Shown: positions 36,554-45,319 of the stretch, piece after piece
Position numbering within the stretch: the first letter of the stretch is position 1
Layout of the letters: each line of letters starts with the position of its first letter
Assembly (NCBI GenBank): GCA_015075425.1
Contig: JABTUL010000001.1
Location: 2,294,001-2,358,000, forward strand
Source of the DNA: Spirochaetales bacterium
Lineage (GTDB): Bacteria; Spirochaetota; Leptospiria; Leptospirales; Leptonemataceae
Length of the DNA stretch: 64,000 nt
Reading direction: 5' to 3'
Made by a program: the position numbers and the translations under genes
Notes under the pieces: model-generated
Databases searched by the model: none
What the model was told of the DNA's origin: nothing
The model's input: only the letters and a program-made list of their open reading frames with translations

Positions 36554-37156
36554 ATGAAACCTTTCCTTTCCTTTCCTTTCCTTTCCCTTTTGTTACTTCA
36601 ATGCAGTATCCTTTTTAGCAATGAAATTGAAACGCTTGAAAACCAAGCAAGAGAAGGCCGTGATCTCGCAATATTGGCCCTGCTGAAAGATTCAAAGAGC
36701 AGTTCGACCGTATCTCCGAACAATACAACGCGCGTAATTCGTAGCACGAACCAAACAATTGGCACTGGGACTTTTATCGCGATTTCCTTTGACCTCGAAA
36801 TAGCAAACACTGCGGGCTATTGGAATAATAGCAACCCTACTCGTTTAACGGCCCCATCTACCGGATACTATAATCTAACATGCACCGTAGCATTTTCTCC
36901 TAACGCTACCGGAGATAGGGCAGTCGGGATTCAAGCCCCACATGCTGGGCAATTCGCCGTTTCTAGAGTTCAAGCGGTGACAACAGGAAGTGTGACGTCA
37001 ATTACAACATCAGCAGTGCATCGCTTTAATACAGGCCAATACGCTGAATGCTATGGTGCACAATCAAGTGGTGGAAATTTAGATATATATTCGTCAAAGG
37101 CGGCTGGGAATACATCCTATAGTCCCTCATTCCAAATGACTTTTCTGACTGATTAA
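36554..37156 (+). CDS. Cassette 5: exported C1q-like jelly-roll protein with repeat in signal peptide
   Basis: A 200-residue protein with signal peptide MKPFLSFPFLSLLLLQCSILFSNE. Its codons contain five perfect tandem copies of CTTTC (36561-36585). The mature part has a C1q/TNF-like beta sandwich: FIAISFDLEIANTAGYWNNSNPTRLTAPSTGYYNLTCTVAFSPNATGDRAVGIQ, as in phage tail and spore-surface trimers. A change in pentamer number would shift the frame, as in neisserial opa genes. A paralogue sits in cassette 18, also with a beta attC. AGGAG lies six bases before ATG 36554. It is probably surface or periplasmic. Confidence 0.7.
   Translation: MKPFLSFPFLSLLLLQCSILFSNEIETLENQAREGRDLAILALLKDSKSSSTVSPNNTTRVIRSTNQTIGTGTFIAISFDLEIANTAGYWNNSNPTRLTAPSTGYYNLTCTVAFSPNATGDRAVGIQAPHAGQFAVSRVQAVTTGSVTSITTSAVHRFNTGQYAECYGAQSSGGNLDIYSSKAAGNTSYSPSFQMTFLTD
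36561..36585 (+). repeat. (CTTTC)5 tandem repeat
   Basis: Five uninterrupted pentamers inside the signal-peptide codons of the C1q-like gene. Slipped-strand loss or gain of one unit would shift the frame (5 is not a multiple of 3). Confidence 0.95.
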
Positions 37157-37182
37157 GCTCAGAATTATATTCCGGCCACTGC

Positions 37183-37386
37183 AGATAACTTACGGATTCC
37201 TGCTGCGGGCCTCCGCATGCGCTCCGGCTCCTCGGGCCGGCGCACTTTCCGCGGAACGGCTCACCAGTTCGCCTTTTCCGCTCCGTGCGGATGCGCGCCA
37301 GTTTTGGAGGATTTTTATGGCGCGCACCGCATCGTGCTTGACCACATTTGCCCTCCGGGCAAACGTCAGGAATCCTATCGTTAGAC
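37183..37386 (+). repeat. attC5 (beta family)
   Basis: Closes cassette 5 (start TTATCTGCAATG at 36455). R'' AGATAAC, R' GTTAGAC; outer stem GGATTCCTG/CAGGAATCC; 204 bp. Confidence 0.88.
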
Positions 37387-37513
37387 GCCATTCGCTCCCC
37401 ACCAAAACCAAGGATCCTCGCCAAGAAAAATTGCCGTTGACACGGCTATGGAAACATCCAAAAAGAACATACGGCCAATCTGGAACGAATCTCAATCCCG
37501 GAATTCAATTACC

Positions 37514-37870
37514 ATGCTCAATAGAATACTGTCCACTTTATCTATCATCTTACTGTTATCACAAATCAATTGTGTAACTCTTGCGACGAAGGCTGCAATT
37601 AATAACCCCATCGGAAAACATCGATTCCTTTACTCCATTAGTTCGCTCACGGACATCGCCATTGGGGTCAATGTTTCGACAACGGCGAAAACCACAGCCG
37701 TAGTCGTTCTTGGCGGATTCTACGCTTTTGTGGGCCTCCTGTATTTTCTCGTCGCGATTACGGGGTATCGCGGCGTCTGGTCTATGCTGCAACAGCACCG
37801 AGCAATTCCATTTCAGAGTGCAGAGTCTGTCAACAAAGCAAGCCTTAATGATCTTCAGACATCACAATGA
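37514..37870 (+). CDS. Cassette 6: small lipoprotein-like membrane protein
   Basis: A 118-residue product starting MLNRILSTLSIILLLSQINCVTLATKAAI, a lipoprotein-type signal with Cys at residue 20. A glycine-rich membrane helix follows in the centre (TTAVVVLGGFYAFVGLLYFLVAITGYRGVW). Family not recognised. The frame is open to 37448, but ATG 37514 gives the clean signal peptide. It is the only gene in cassette 6; about 120 bases downstream are empty. Confidence 0.55.
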   Translation: MLNRILSTLSIILLLSQINCVTLATKAAINNPIGKHRFLYSISSLTDIAIGVNVSTTAKTTAVVVLGGFYAFVGLLYFLVAITGYRGVWSMLQQHRAIPFQSAESVNKASLNDLQTSQ

Positions 37871-37992
37871 ATTGTTCATATTTATCAAACCAACTATCCT
37901 GCTGGTTATTGCACTACTCAATGGATCATGCCACTTATACAGAATTTCACGAGCTGTTTCGTGAACGGCAAGCCGCGTTTTGGAGCGACGGC

Positions 37993-38229
37993 GTCTAACT
38001 TTGCGGCTTAGCGCTCACTCCCTTCGCTATGCGCTCCGGTCGTTCGGCCCTGGTCTTCTCCCCGCCACCATTCCGGGAAAAGGGGTTGCAGAAGCTTTGA
38101 GGGAAGCCGGAATGGTGACGGGTCGTGCGGATGCGCGCCCGGTTTGGTGGATGCGTATGGCGCGCACCGCACCAGACAGCGGGCAAATTGGGCCTTACGG
38201 CCCAACTTCGCTAAGCCGCGTCGTTATGC
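37993..38229 (+). repeat. attC6 (alpha family)
   Basis: Closes cassette 6 (TTAGACGCC at 37381 matches GGCGTCTAA). R'' GTCTAAC, R' GTTATGC; 237 bp. Confidence 0.9.
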
Positions 38230-38263
38230 GTAATTTGCCAGCGCTTCGGCCTTGAGGATTACA

Positions 38264-38853
38264 ATGCCCGAGTTTGATCTTTTCCGCCCCGCACCTGCCA
38301 GCAATTATGCGGATCTTCTGAGGGAGCATTATGAGCGTGCGTGGGGCACAAAATGGCAAGACGCAAATTTCAAGCCGGACCGCCCTGCAAGGGAACTACC
38401 TGCTGACTTCCGTCCGATAATATTCCCGCCAACCGAAAGGCGCAGCTTTTGGATTTATGCTACTGTTGGGATGTATTTTTGCGACTCGCATCATCCGATC
38501 GAGTTACACATGTTTTCCCTTGGCGGGATGACTCGATTCTTGAAATCCTGTATTCGGCTGCAAGTTTCCACCTACACGTACAGGCATTGGGAGCGCCGCA
38601 TACCGTGAATCTGGGGCGCTCGTGGACTCCCTCGTCGCTTTGCACTCATGCGGTGATTCAACAACCCTACATTGACGGGATTGCGCTTGAAATCTTTGAG
38701 GCCGCTGGCTTTCACGTCCACTGTTATTGGCTCATCCCGATTACAGAGGCAGAAAAGGATTTCGCCCTTGAGCATGGCTATGAGGCTTTGGCCGAGCTCT
38801 TTGAAAGGAAAGCCTTGAACTACCTCGATCCAAACCGTGCAAGTCTCGTGTAA
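38264..38853 (+). pseudogene. Cassette 7: suppressor-of-fused (SUFU) domain protein, frameshifted
   Basis: The first part (MPEFDLFRPAPASNYADLLREHYERAWGTKW...FWIYATVGM...IELHMFS) and second part (DDSILEILYSAASFHLHVQALGAPHTVNLGRSWTP...HVHCYWLIPITEAEKDFALEHGYEALAELFERKALNYLDPNRASLV) form one bacterial SUFU-domain protein of about 195 residues. The parts lie in different frames, and the break falls in TGTTTTCCCTTGG (38511-38523). One extra base in the T/C runs would restore it. SUFU proteins often act as immunity proteins for polymorphic toxins. ATG 38264 has GAGG upstream. It is either recent decay or a sequence error. Confidence 0.8.
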
Positions 38854-38872
38854 CAATTAGCTGGCAAACTCC

Positions 38873-39108
38873 GCATAACTTTGCGGCTTAGCGCTCACTT
38901 CCTCCGCTTCCGCTCCGGTCGCTCGGCCCTGGTCTTCTCCCCGCCACCATTCCGGGAAAAGGGGTTGCAAAAGCTCTGAAGAAAGCCGCAATGGTGACGG
39001 GTCGTGCGGATGCGCGCCCGGTTTGGTGGATGCGTATGGCGCGCACCGCACCAGACTGCGGGCAAATTGGGCCTCACGGCCCAACTTCGCTAAGCCGCGT
39101 CGTTATTT
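38873..39108 (+). repeat. attC7 (alpha family)
   Basis: Closes cassette 7. The cassette start TTATGCG-TAAT-TTGCCAGC pairs with GCTGGCAA-ACTC-CGCATAA here, extending the match well beyond the R box. R' GTTATTT; central bulged-A hairpin at 39004-39051. Confidence 0.9.
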
Positions 39109-39676
39109 GCAATGCGCCCGAAACTTTTGGCCGGACGTCCTGTCCGGCCAGAAGAAACCACTTTGCTCCGTCGGTAGAGATTCAACATCGGATATCTTTC
39201 CTTCGCGGGAAGAATTTGCTGGGCAGTCAAATTTTCCCCAGCGGTCCTTTCCTGATGGAAAGATACTTCCAGAAGAGCCAGAGATTTCGACATCGGAAAA
39301 TTCACCAAGCACCCAGATTCCAAAACAAGAAAAAGAATTTGAGTTGGGCATGGCGTAAGACAAAGTTCCGTTGTTTCGCGAGGGCTACGTGTCCGGAACG
39401 CTACTTGCCTTCTTCAAAAGTTCCTTTCATCCTCCGTACGAAAGAAGAGCACCAGAGATCTTTTTCTTTGAATCCCGGATATCATGCATTCCTTTGAACC
39501 GCCGAAAGAATGACCCCATTCCCTTGTTCCGCGGAGAGATCCTATTCGGAATCTCTGGGGATGATGGTAAAAAAAAATCATTGGGCCTTCCAGTCACTGG
39601 CTTAAGAAGATGGGCCAGTCCGTAAAGGAGGCGGCCTATCCGGGTCGCCATCCGTGGACTCCCGCGGGCGCACAGC
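39103..39676 (+). other. ORF-less cassette NC2
   Basis: 574-bp member of the repeated non-coding family with the GGCCGGAC/GTCCGGCC hairpin (39129-39150 region). Carries small insertions relative to others (GATATCATGC near 39478; an eight-A run near 39570), which break every long frame. Confidence 0.8.
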
Positions 39677-39880
39677 AAATAACTGCGGATTCCTGCTGCG
39701 GGCCTCCGCATGCGCTCCGGCTCCTCGGGTCGGCGCACTCTACGCGGAACGGCTCACCAGTTCGCCTTTTCCGCTCCGTGCGGATGCGCGCCAGTTTTGG
39801 TATATTTTTATGGCGCGCACCGCATCGTGCTTGACCACATTTGCCCTGCGGGCAAACGTCAGGAATCCTATACGTTATTT
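39677..39880 (+). repeat. attC8 (beta family)
   Basis: Closes NC2. R'' AAATAAC, R' GTTATTT; 204 bp. Confidence 0.88.
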
Positions 39881-40441
39881 GCAATGCGCCCGAAAGTTAT
39901 CCGCCGGTCATCCTTGCCCGGCGGGAAGAAATCACCCTTCTTCGCCGGTAAATTGAGCATTGCATAGTTTTCCTGGGAAAGAATTTTTCAGGCCGAGCAG
40001 ATCTTTTCCCAGCCATTCCCTTAAGGAAAGATGCAATCGGGGCAGCCAGAGATTCCGCCTTCGGAAAAATCAGCAGGAACCCAGTTCCAAAAGGAAGGAA
40101 AAAAGGATTTCGCCGGAAGAACGTAAGACCATGTTGCCTTGTTTCGCGAGGGTTTCCTGTCCGGAACGCTACTTGCCTTCTTCAAAAGTTCCTTTCATCC
40201 TCCGTATGAAAGAAGAGAACCAGAGATCTTTTTCTTTGAATCCCGGATCATTCATTCCTTTGGACCGCCAGAATCATGACCCCATTCCCTGGTTTCGCGG
40301 AGAGATCCTACTCGGAATCTCTGGGGAGATGGTAAAGAAAATCATTGGGCCTTCCAATTCACTGGCACAAGAGGATGGGCCAGTCCGTAAAAAGAGCGGC
40401 CATCCCGGGTCGCCCTCCGTGGACTCCCGCGGGCGCACAGC
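39875..40441 (+). other. ORF-less cassette NC3
   Basis: 567-bp copy with the CCGCCGG/CCGGCGG-type 5' hairpin. Near-identical to NC4 over most of its length and in tandem with NC2. Confidence 0.8.
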
Positions 40442-40642
40442 AAATAACTGCGGATTCCTGCTGCGGGCCTCCGCATGCGCTCCGGCTCCTCGGGTCGGCG
40501 CACTCTACGCGGAACGGCTCACCAGTTCGCCTTTTCCGCTCCGTGCGGATGCGCGCCAGCTTTGGTATATTTTTATGGCGCGCACCGCATCGTGCTTGAC
40601 CACATTTGCCCTGCGGGCAAACGTCAGGAATACACGTTATGC
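40442..40642 (+). repeat. attC9 (beta family)
   Basis: Closes NC3. R' GTTATGC; three bases are missing in the 3' arm (AGGAATACACGTT). 201 bp. Confidence 0.85.
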
Positions 40643-40674
40643 GGCATTCCGGCGCGGCGGTATAAATCCCCTGA

Positions 40675-40691
40675 GGACGCCGGGCCTCGTG
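40675..40691 (+). repeat. Left inverted repeat flanking mazEF
   Basis: GGACGCCGGGCCTCGTG. Its imperfect inverse lies at 41319-41337 (CACGAGGC-AC-CCGGCGTCC), so the two bracket the toxin-antitoxin pair inside cassette 10. Confidence 0.6.
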
Positions 40692-40703
40692 CCCGGCGGT
40701 AGA

Positions 40704-41027
40704 TTAATCGATCAGCATCTCCTCCAGAGTTGTCTTCACGTGCTTAATGGTCGTCCCTGGGAGCTTGCCCAGTCGTTTCACAAGCCTTGCGCGGTCGACC
40801 GTGCGGATCTGGTCCAGGACTATAAAACCGCGCTTCCCGGAAAACTGCAACTCGACCCGCGTCGGATACTTTCGGGATTTCCTCGTCATCGGAGCAATGA
40901 TCACTGTCTGGAGATTTTCATTCATTTCATCCGGTGACAGGACAACGCACGGCCGGGTTTTCTTGATCTCGTGGCCAACCGTCGGATCAAGACTTATCAG
41001 ATGCACTTCGTACTGCCTGATTACCAT
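40704..41027 (-). CDS. mazF: Cassette 10: MazF/PemK-type endoribonuclease toxin
   Basis: A 107-residue MazF-family toxin, an mRNA-cutting endoribonuclease. IRQYEVHLISLDPTVGHEIKKTRPCVVLSPDEMNENLQTVIIAPMTRKSRKYPTRVEL carries the family's GHEI.K.RP and PMTS-like blocks, and GFIVLDQIRTVDRARLVKRLGKL is the conserved C-terminal half. ATG 41027 overlaps the end of the antitoxin frame (TGGTAA), giving coupling; a TTG at 41033 is less likely. Oriented against the array, it needs its own promoter upstream of mazE. Such modules stabilise integron arrays by addiction. Confidence 0.88.
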   Translation of the reverse strand: MVIRQYEVHLISLDPTVGHEIKKTRPCVVLSPDEMNENLQTVIIAPMTRKSRKYPTRVELQFSGKRGFIVLDQIRTVDRARLVKRLGKLPGTTIKHVKTTLEEMLID

Positions 41028-41268
41028 TTCCAATCCTGAAATTCCGAATCAATTTCCGGTGGCAGAAAAAGTGTATCCTCTCCGCTTCACGCATCTGCTT
41101 AAGCTGCTCCCCCCAACCTGCGCGAGGCTTCGCCTTAATCGCTTCCAGCACAATCCGTCGTTTCTGCACTCGCAGGTTTACTTCTTCCTCAATGCCGCAC
41201 GCCTCAAGGATCGGTTGCGGAATACGGATACCGCGGGAATTGCCTATTCTTACTACGCTCGCCTTCAT
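41021..41268 (-). pseudogene. mazE: Cassette 10: MazE-type antitoxin, frameshifted near C-terminus
   Basis: The N-terminal AbrB-type DNA-binding domain is clear (MKASVVRIGNSRGIRIPQPILEACGIEEEVNLRVQKRRIVLEAI). The frame then continues as an implausible tail. Shifting one base in GCGGAGAGGAT (about 41077-41083) yields EDTLFLPPEIDSEFQDWKW and a stop at 41021. This is the acidic MazF-binding tail normal for MazE. As written, the antitoxin would lack its neutralising tail while mazF is intact, which is hard to tolerate, so a sequence error or a mutant toxin should be considered. Confidence 0.75.
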
Positions 41269-41318
41269 GAATTTCGTGTAATTACTTTGTGACTACCTGT
41301 CAACCCTTTAATGGTCAA

Positions 41319-41337
41319 CACGAGGCACCCGGCGTCC
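41319..41337 (-). repeat. Right inverted repeat flanking mazEF
   Basis: CACGAGGCACCCGGCGTCC, imperfect inverse of 40675-40691 with a two-base insertion. It lies just outside the mazE 5' end, so it may overlap the operator. Confidence 0.6.
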
Positions 41338-41374
41338 GTGCCGGGCGCTGTTAAAGGACACCGCCGGAACAGCC

Positions 41375-41596
41375 GCATAACTACGTTTGTCCCGCTCCGG
41401 GCTTCGACTTCGCTCCGCCCTCCGGTCCGTCGCGCTCGGCCTGCGGCCGTCCGGACTCGGCGCGAGTGGGAGAAATAAAAGGCGCCTCACCGGACCGCGC
41501 TCTGGACAAATTGCAGCATTCGCCGCAATCATTTGGCCTCCGGCCTCATTTTTTGCTTGCTCAAGGCCGCAACTTCGGGAAAACTACTCGTTGACC
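41375..41596 (+). repeat. attC10 (gamma family)
   Basis: Closes cassette 10 (start TTATGCGGCATTCCGGC at 40637). R'' GCATAAC, R' GTTGACC; inner arms CGTTTGTCCCG/CGGGAAAAC; 222 bp. Confidence 0.85.
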
Positions 41597-41670
41597 TGAA
41601 ATTGCCGCCCGGTTATGTAGTCATAAACGCGGCCCTCCATGGCCGCACTAAGAACTGAAGGAGCTTGACT

Positions 41671-42087
41671 ATGCAAACAATCGGCGGTTTGGTTCTGCTG
41701 GCAGCAGCGGTTACTTCATTGATTTTTGGTGTCCGCATTCTGGCGGGTTTGCACTCCTGTACAACGGCGCTCGGCTTTGCAGATCATGCCACCCTCACTT
41801 TCAAAGCGAGTCGTTTGTTTAAGGATTTTGTCTTTCTCTTGGCCGCGGGACTCCTCGTCTCTTTTTTGGGGGGCCTGATAGCAGGATTCCAAATAGCCGG
41901 TGAGTCCAGCGCGGCGCGCGACGGCTCAGCTGCTGCGGTGATGACATTCTTTTACGCTGCAGGAATGCTCCTTGTGGAGGCCTTGTTAGCACTTCTTGCT
42001 TTGGTCCCGCTCTTGCTGGCGCGGTCTGGAGCGATCGCACCAGTGGCTGGTGCAATGGTTGAGCCACCCCCTCTGCCAAAGCTTTGA
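41671..42087 (+). CDS. Cassette 11: membrane protein, unknown function
   Basis: A 138-residue protein with three or four membrane helices (TIGGLVLLAAAVTSLIFGVRILAGL, FVFLLAAGLLVSFLGGLIAGFQIAG, TFFYAAGMLLVEALLALLALVPLLLA) and a proline-rich tail EPPPLPKL. Not recognised. ATG 41671 is preceded by GAAGGAG eight bases away. It is followed after 20 bases by the GYF-domain gene, whose product may be its partner, since GYF domains bind proline-rich tails. That pairing is inference. Confidence 0.6.
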   Translation: MQTIGGLVLLAAAVTSLIFGVRILAGLHSCTTALGFADHATLTFKASRLFKDFVFLLAAGLLVSFLGGLIAGFQIAGESSAARDGSAAAVMTFFYAAGMLLVEALLALLALVPLLLARSGAIAPVAGAMVEPPPLPKL

Positions 42088-42107
42088 TACCCCTTGCGGA
42101 GTAGAAT

Positions 42108-42590
42108 ATGACTAATAAAGAATTTTACTATGTCGATTCAGTCAATTCCAAGCAAGGCCCCGTTGACTCGCAAGATCTTCTTGCTCTTGCGCAAAAAGGG
42201 ATCGTAACACCAAGCACTCTGGTATGGGAGCACGGAACTCCGGATTGGGTCCAGGCCCGTACCATAGAGATACTCGCCACGGTCTACGCGCCCGCGTCGC
42301 ACGCACTTCTGAAGAAGTGGATGTCCATGGCCGTTCCTGCAGTAATCGCCGCTGTCTCTGGTGTATATTCGGGGGCCACTGCCAGCCGACCAGGCTATGC
42401 TTGGGTCGAGCCTTCTGAGTTTCTTCTTATTTTTCTCTTGGTCTCCGCCGTTGCGGTCAGCATCATTGCGCCATTCTTCACTTCATGGCCTCTCCCGACC
42501 AAGATCAGAGTTCTCATGGTAAACCTGCTCGTATCAGCCTTCGTGTGGTTCGGAAGTTTTATCCTTCTTGTTTTGCTTTCGCTTCTGTAG
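42108..42590 (+). CDS. Cassette 11: GYF_2 (DUF4339) domain membrane protein
   Basis: A 160-residue protein. Residues 5-52 (FYYVDSVNSKQGPVDSQDLLALAQKGIVTPSTLVWEHGTPDWVQARTI) are a GYF_2/DUF4339 domain with the G-P and W-x-x-G-x-x-x-W spacing, a module that binds proline-rich peptides. Three membrane helices follow (MAVPAVIAAVSGVYSGA, FLLIFLLVSAVAVSIIAPFF, LMVNLLVSAFVWFGSFILLVLLSLL). It is encoded with the upstream membrane protein, which ends in PPPLPKL. No specific function is known. 175 bases follow before attC11 with no convincing gene. Confidence 0.75.
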   Translation: MTNKEFYYVDSVNSKQGPVDSQDLLALAQKGIVTPSTLVWEHGTPDWVQARTIEILATVYAPASHALLKKWMSMAVPAVIAAVSGVYSGATASRPGYAWVEPSEFLLIFLLVSAVAVSIIAPFFTSWPLPTKIRVLMVNLLVSAFVWFGSFILLVLLSLL

Positions 42591-42765
42591 GCGCTACCCG
42601 GACAAAGGGTAGATGTTTGCGTGGTGCCTGCGCTGCGCCCAGTTCTGCGGAACGCTCTGAAAAAGATTGCAGCCAATACGGCCGAATTTGAGGATGTCAG
42701 AAGGCTGATATTTGAAGCATGCTGCGCCATCCGTGGCGCCGGCCATGAAAGACAGCGGCAACTTC

Positions 42766-43002
42766 GGTCAACTTTGCGGCTTAGCGCTCACTCCCTTCGC
42801 TATGCGCTCCGGCCGTTCGGCCCTGGTCTTCTCCCCGCCACCATTCCGGGAAAAGAGGTTGCAGAAGCTTTGAGGCAAGCCGGAATGGTGGCGAGTCGTG
42901 CGGATGCGCGCCCGGTTTGGTCTATGCGTGTGGCGCGCACCGCACCAGACTGCGGGCAAATTGGGCCTCACGGCCCAACTTCGCTAAGCCGCGTCGTTAT
43001 GC
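42766..43002 (+). repeat. attC11 (alpha family)
   Basis: Closes cassette 11 (TTGACCTGAAATTGCC at 41591 matches GGCAACTTCGGTCAA). R'' GGTCAAC, R' GTTATGC; 237 bp. Confidence 0.88.
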
Positions 43003-43024
43003 GTCATCCGCCGCCGGAGCAAGA

Positions 43025-43321
43025 ATGAAACGAATTCCTCCTTTTGCCTTACAGAGAATTCCGCTGAATGCAGAAGCCGCGCAGCTCCAAGGATTCAAAT
43101 ACGCATCTCCGGAAACCGGAAATCGCAGCAAGATCGGAGGATCGCCCGATTTCTTACAGAGTGCATCGCACCCCGTTTGTCCGGACTGTCGGCAAACAAT
43201 GGACTTCTTCGCACAGCTCGATTCAATCGGGGATGAACTCAGCATAGCAGACTGTGGGATGGTGTACATCTTTCTTTGCTGGAGTTGTTACTCCGCACAG
43301 GCCTTCATTCAGTCGAGCTGA
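43025..43321 (+). CDS. Cassette 12: small CxxC protein, YwqG/DUF1963-like C-terminal fragment
   Basis: A 98-residue protein: MKRIPPFALQRIPLNAEAAQLQGFKYASPETGNRSKIGGSPDFLQ...HPVCPDCRQTMDFFAQLDSIGDELSIADCGMVYIFLCWSCYSAQAFIQSS. The CPDC and CWSC pairs could bind zinc, and the AQLDS...DCGMVYIFLC pattern resembles the end of DUF1963/YwqG-type proteins. ATG 43025 has GGAG five bases upstream. It is complete in itself but short compared with that family. The 225 bases between its stop and attC12 hold nothing I can support. Confidence 0.6.
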   Translation: MKRIPPFALQRIPLNAEAAQLQGFKYASPETGNRSKIGGSPDFLQSASHPVCPDCRQTMDFFAQLDSIGDELSIADCGMVYIFLCWSCYSAQAFIQSS

Positions 43322-43546
43322 AATGCCCGGAAAGTTCAAAACCGTAATATAAGGTCAGCATCCTAATCCCGGGCGGAAATCTTGCGCGGCCCATTGCTGG
43401 ATCCAGAACCAAATCGGCACACGGGCCGTATGATCTCAATGAACATCCTGCGGCAGGTCACGATCGCCTGGAGGAGGAAATCAAAATCCGAAAACGATCC
43501 CCCGATCAGCCAACAGTGGGAAAGGCAGACTCGGCGGCGGACGAAC

Positions 43547-43783
43547 GCATAACTTTGCGGCTTAGCGCTCACTCCCTTCGCTATGCGCTCCGGTCGCTCG
43601 GCCCTGGTCTTCTCCCCGCCACCATTCAGGGAGAAGGGGTTGCAGAAGCATTGAGGAAAGCCGGAATGGTGTCGGGTCGTGCGGATGCGCGCCCGGTTTG
43701 GTGGATGCGTCCGGCGCGCACCGCACCAGACTGCGGGCAAATTGGGCCTGGCGGCCCAACTTCGCTAAGCCGCGTCGTTATTT
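43547..43783 (+). repeat. attC12 (alpha family)
   Basis: Closes cassette 12 (TTATGCGTCATCCGCCGCCG at 42997 matches CGGCGGCGGACGAACGCATAA). R' GTTATTT; 237 bp. Confidence 0.88.
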
Positions 43784-44345
43784 GCAATGCGCCCGAAATT
43801 TATCCGCCGGTCATCCTTGCCCGGCGGGAAGAAATCACCCTTCTTCGCCGGTAAATTGAGCATTGCATAGTTTTCCTGGGAAAGAATTTTTCAGGCCGAG
43901 CAGATCTTTTCCCAGCCATTCCCTTAAGGAAAGATGCAATCGGGGCAGCCAGAGATTCCGCCTTCGGAAAAATCAGCAGGAACCCAGTTCCAAAAGGAAG
44001 GAAAAAAGGATTTCGCCGGAAGAACGTAAGACCATGTTGCCTTGTTTCGCGAGGGTTTCGTGTCCGGAACGTTACTTGCCTTCTTCAAAAGTTCCTTTCA
44101 TCCTCCGTACGAAAGAAGAGAGCCAGAAAGATTTTTTCTCTAAATCCCGGATCATGCATTCCTTTGGACCGCCAGAATAATGACCCTATTCCCTTGTTCC
44201 GCGGAGAGATCCTACTCGGAATCTCTGGGGAGATGGTAAAGAAAATCATTGGGCCTTACAATTCACTGGCACAAGAGGATGGGCCAGTCCGTAAAGGGAG
44301 CGGCCATCCCGTGTCGCCATCCGTGGACTCCCGCGGGCGCACAGC
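43778..44345 (+). other. ORF-less cassette NC4
   Basis: 568-bp copy, CCGCCGG-type hairpin, almost the same as NC3. The stretch TTTTTTCTCTAAATCC introduces a stop in the frame that is open in some other copies. Confidence 0.8.
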
Positions 44346-44550
44346 AAATAACTGCGGATTCCTGCTCCGGGCCTCCGCATGCGCTCCGGCTCCTCGGGTC
44401 GGCGCACTCTACGCGGAACGGCTCACCAGTTCGCCTTTTCCGCTCCGTGCGGATGCGCGCCAGTTTTGGTATATTTTTATCGGCGCGCACCGCATCGTGC
44501 TTGACCACATTTGCCCTGCGGGCAAACGTCAGGAATCCTACACGTTATTT
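44346..44550 (+). repeat. attC13 (beta family)
   Basis: Closes NC4. R'' AAATAAC, R' GTTATTT; 205 bp. Confidence 0.88.
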
Positions 44551-45116
44551 GCAATGCGCCCGAAACTTTTGGCCGGACGTCCTGTCCGGCCGGAAGAAAT
44601 CACTTTGCTCCGTCGGTAGAGTAAGTATTGGATAGCTTTCGTTGACTGATCCTTCAGGAAAACTGGCGGAAAGTAATTCGACCGGCCAGCAAAACAAAAA
44701 TCTTCCTGCATCGGGAGAGATTCCAAGCGATTTTTCCAGGCAAAATCGGGCGGACGCCAGATTCCAAAACAAGAAGAGAATTTGGGCCGGGCATCCGTAA
44801 GACAAAGTTCCGTTGTTTCGCGAGGGTTTCGTGTCCGAAACGCTACTTGCCTTCTTCAAAAGTTCCTTTCAGCCTCCGGACGAAAGAAGAAAGCCAGATA
44901 TCTTTTTCTCGAAATCCCGGATCATGCATTCCTTTGGACCACAGGAAGAATGACCCCATTCCCTTGTTCCGCGGAGAGATCCTATTCGGAATCTCTGGGG
45001 AGATGGTAAAGAAAATCATTGGGCCTTCCAATTCACTGGCATAAAGAGGATGGGCCAGTCCGTAAAAAGAGCGGCCATCCCGTGTCGCCATCCGTGGACT
45101 CCCGCGGGCGCACTGC
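44545..45116 (+). other. ORF-less cassette NC5
   Basis: 572-bp copy, GGCCGGAC-type hairpin, directly downstream of NC4. Its 5' half resembles NC1 and NC7. Confidence 0.8.
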
Positions 45117-45319
45117 AAATAACTACGGATTCCTGCTGCGGGCCTCCGCATGCGCTCCGGCTCCTCGGGTCGGCGCACTCTCCGCGGAACGGCTCACCAG
45201 TTCGCCTTTTCCGCTCCGTGCGGATGCGCGCCAGTTTTGGTTGATTTTTATGGCGCGCACCGCATCGTGCTTGACCACATTTGCCCTACGGGCAAACGTC
45301 AGGAATCCTAGCGTTATTT
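45117..45319 (+). repeat. attC14 (beta family)
   Basis: Closes NC5. R'' AAATAAC, R' GTTATTT; 203 bp. Confidence 0.88.

Noticed and set aside
42621-42765. ORF beginning MVPALRPVLRNALKKIAANTAEFEDVRRL in cassette 11
   Set aside because: It continues into attC11, has a GTG start without ribosome site and overlaps nothing conserved; possible but unsupported.
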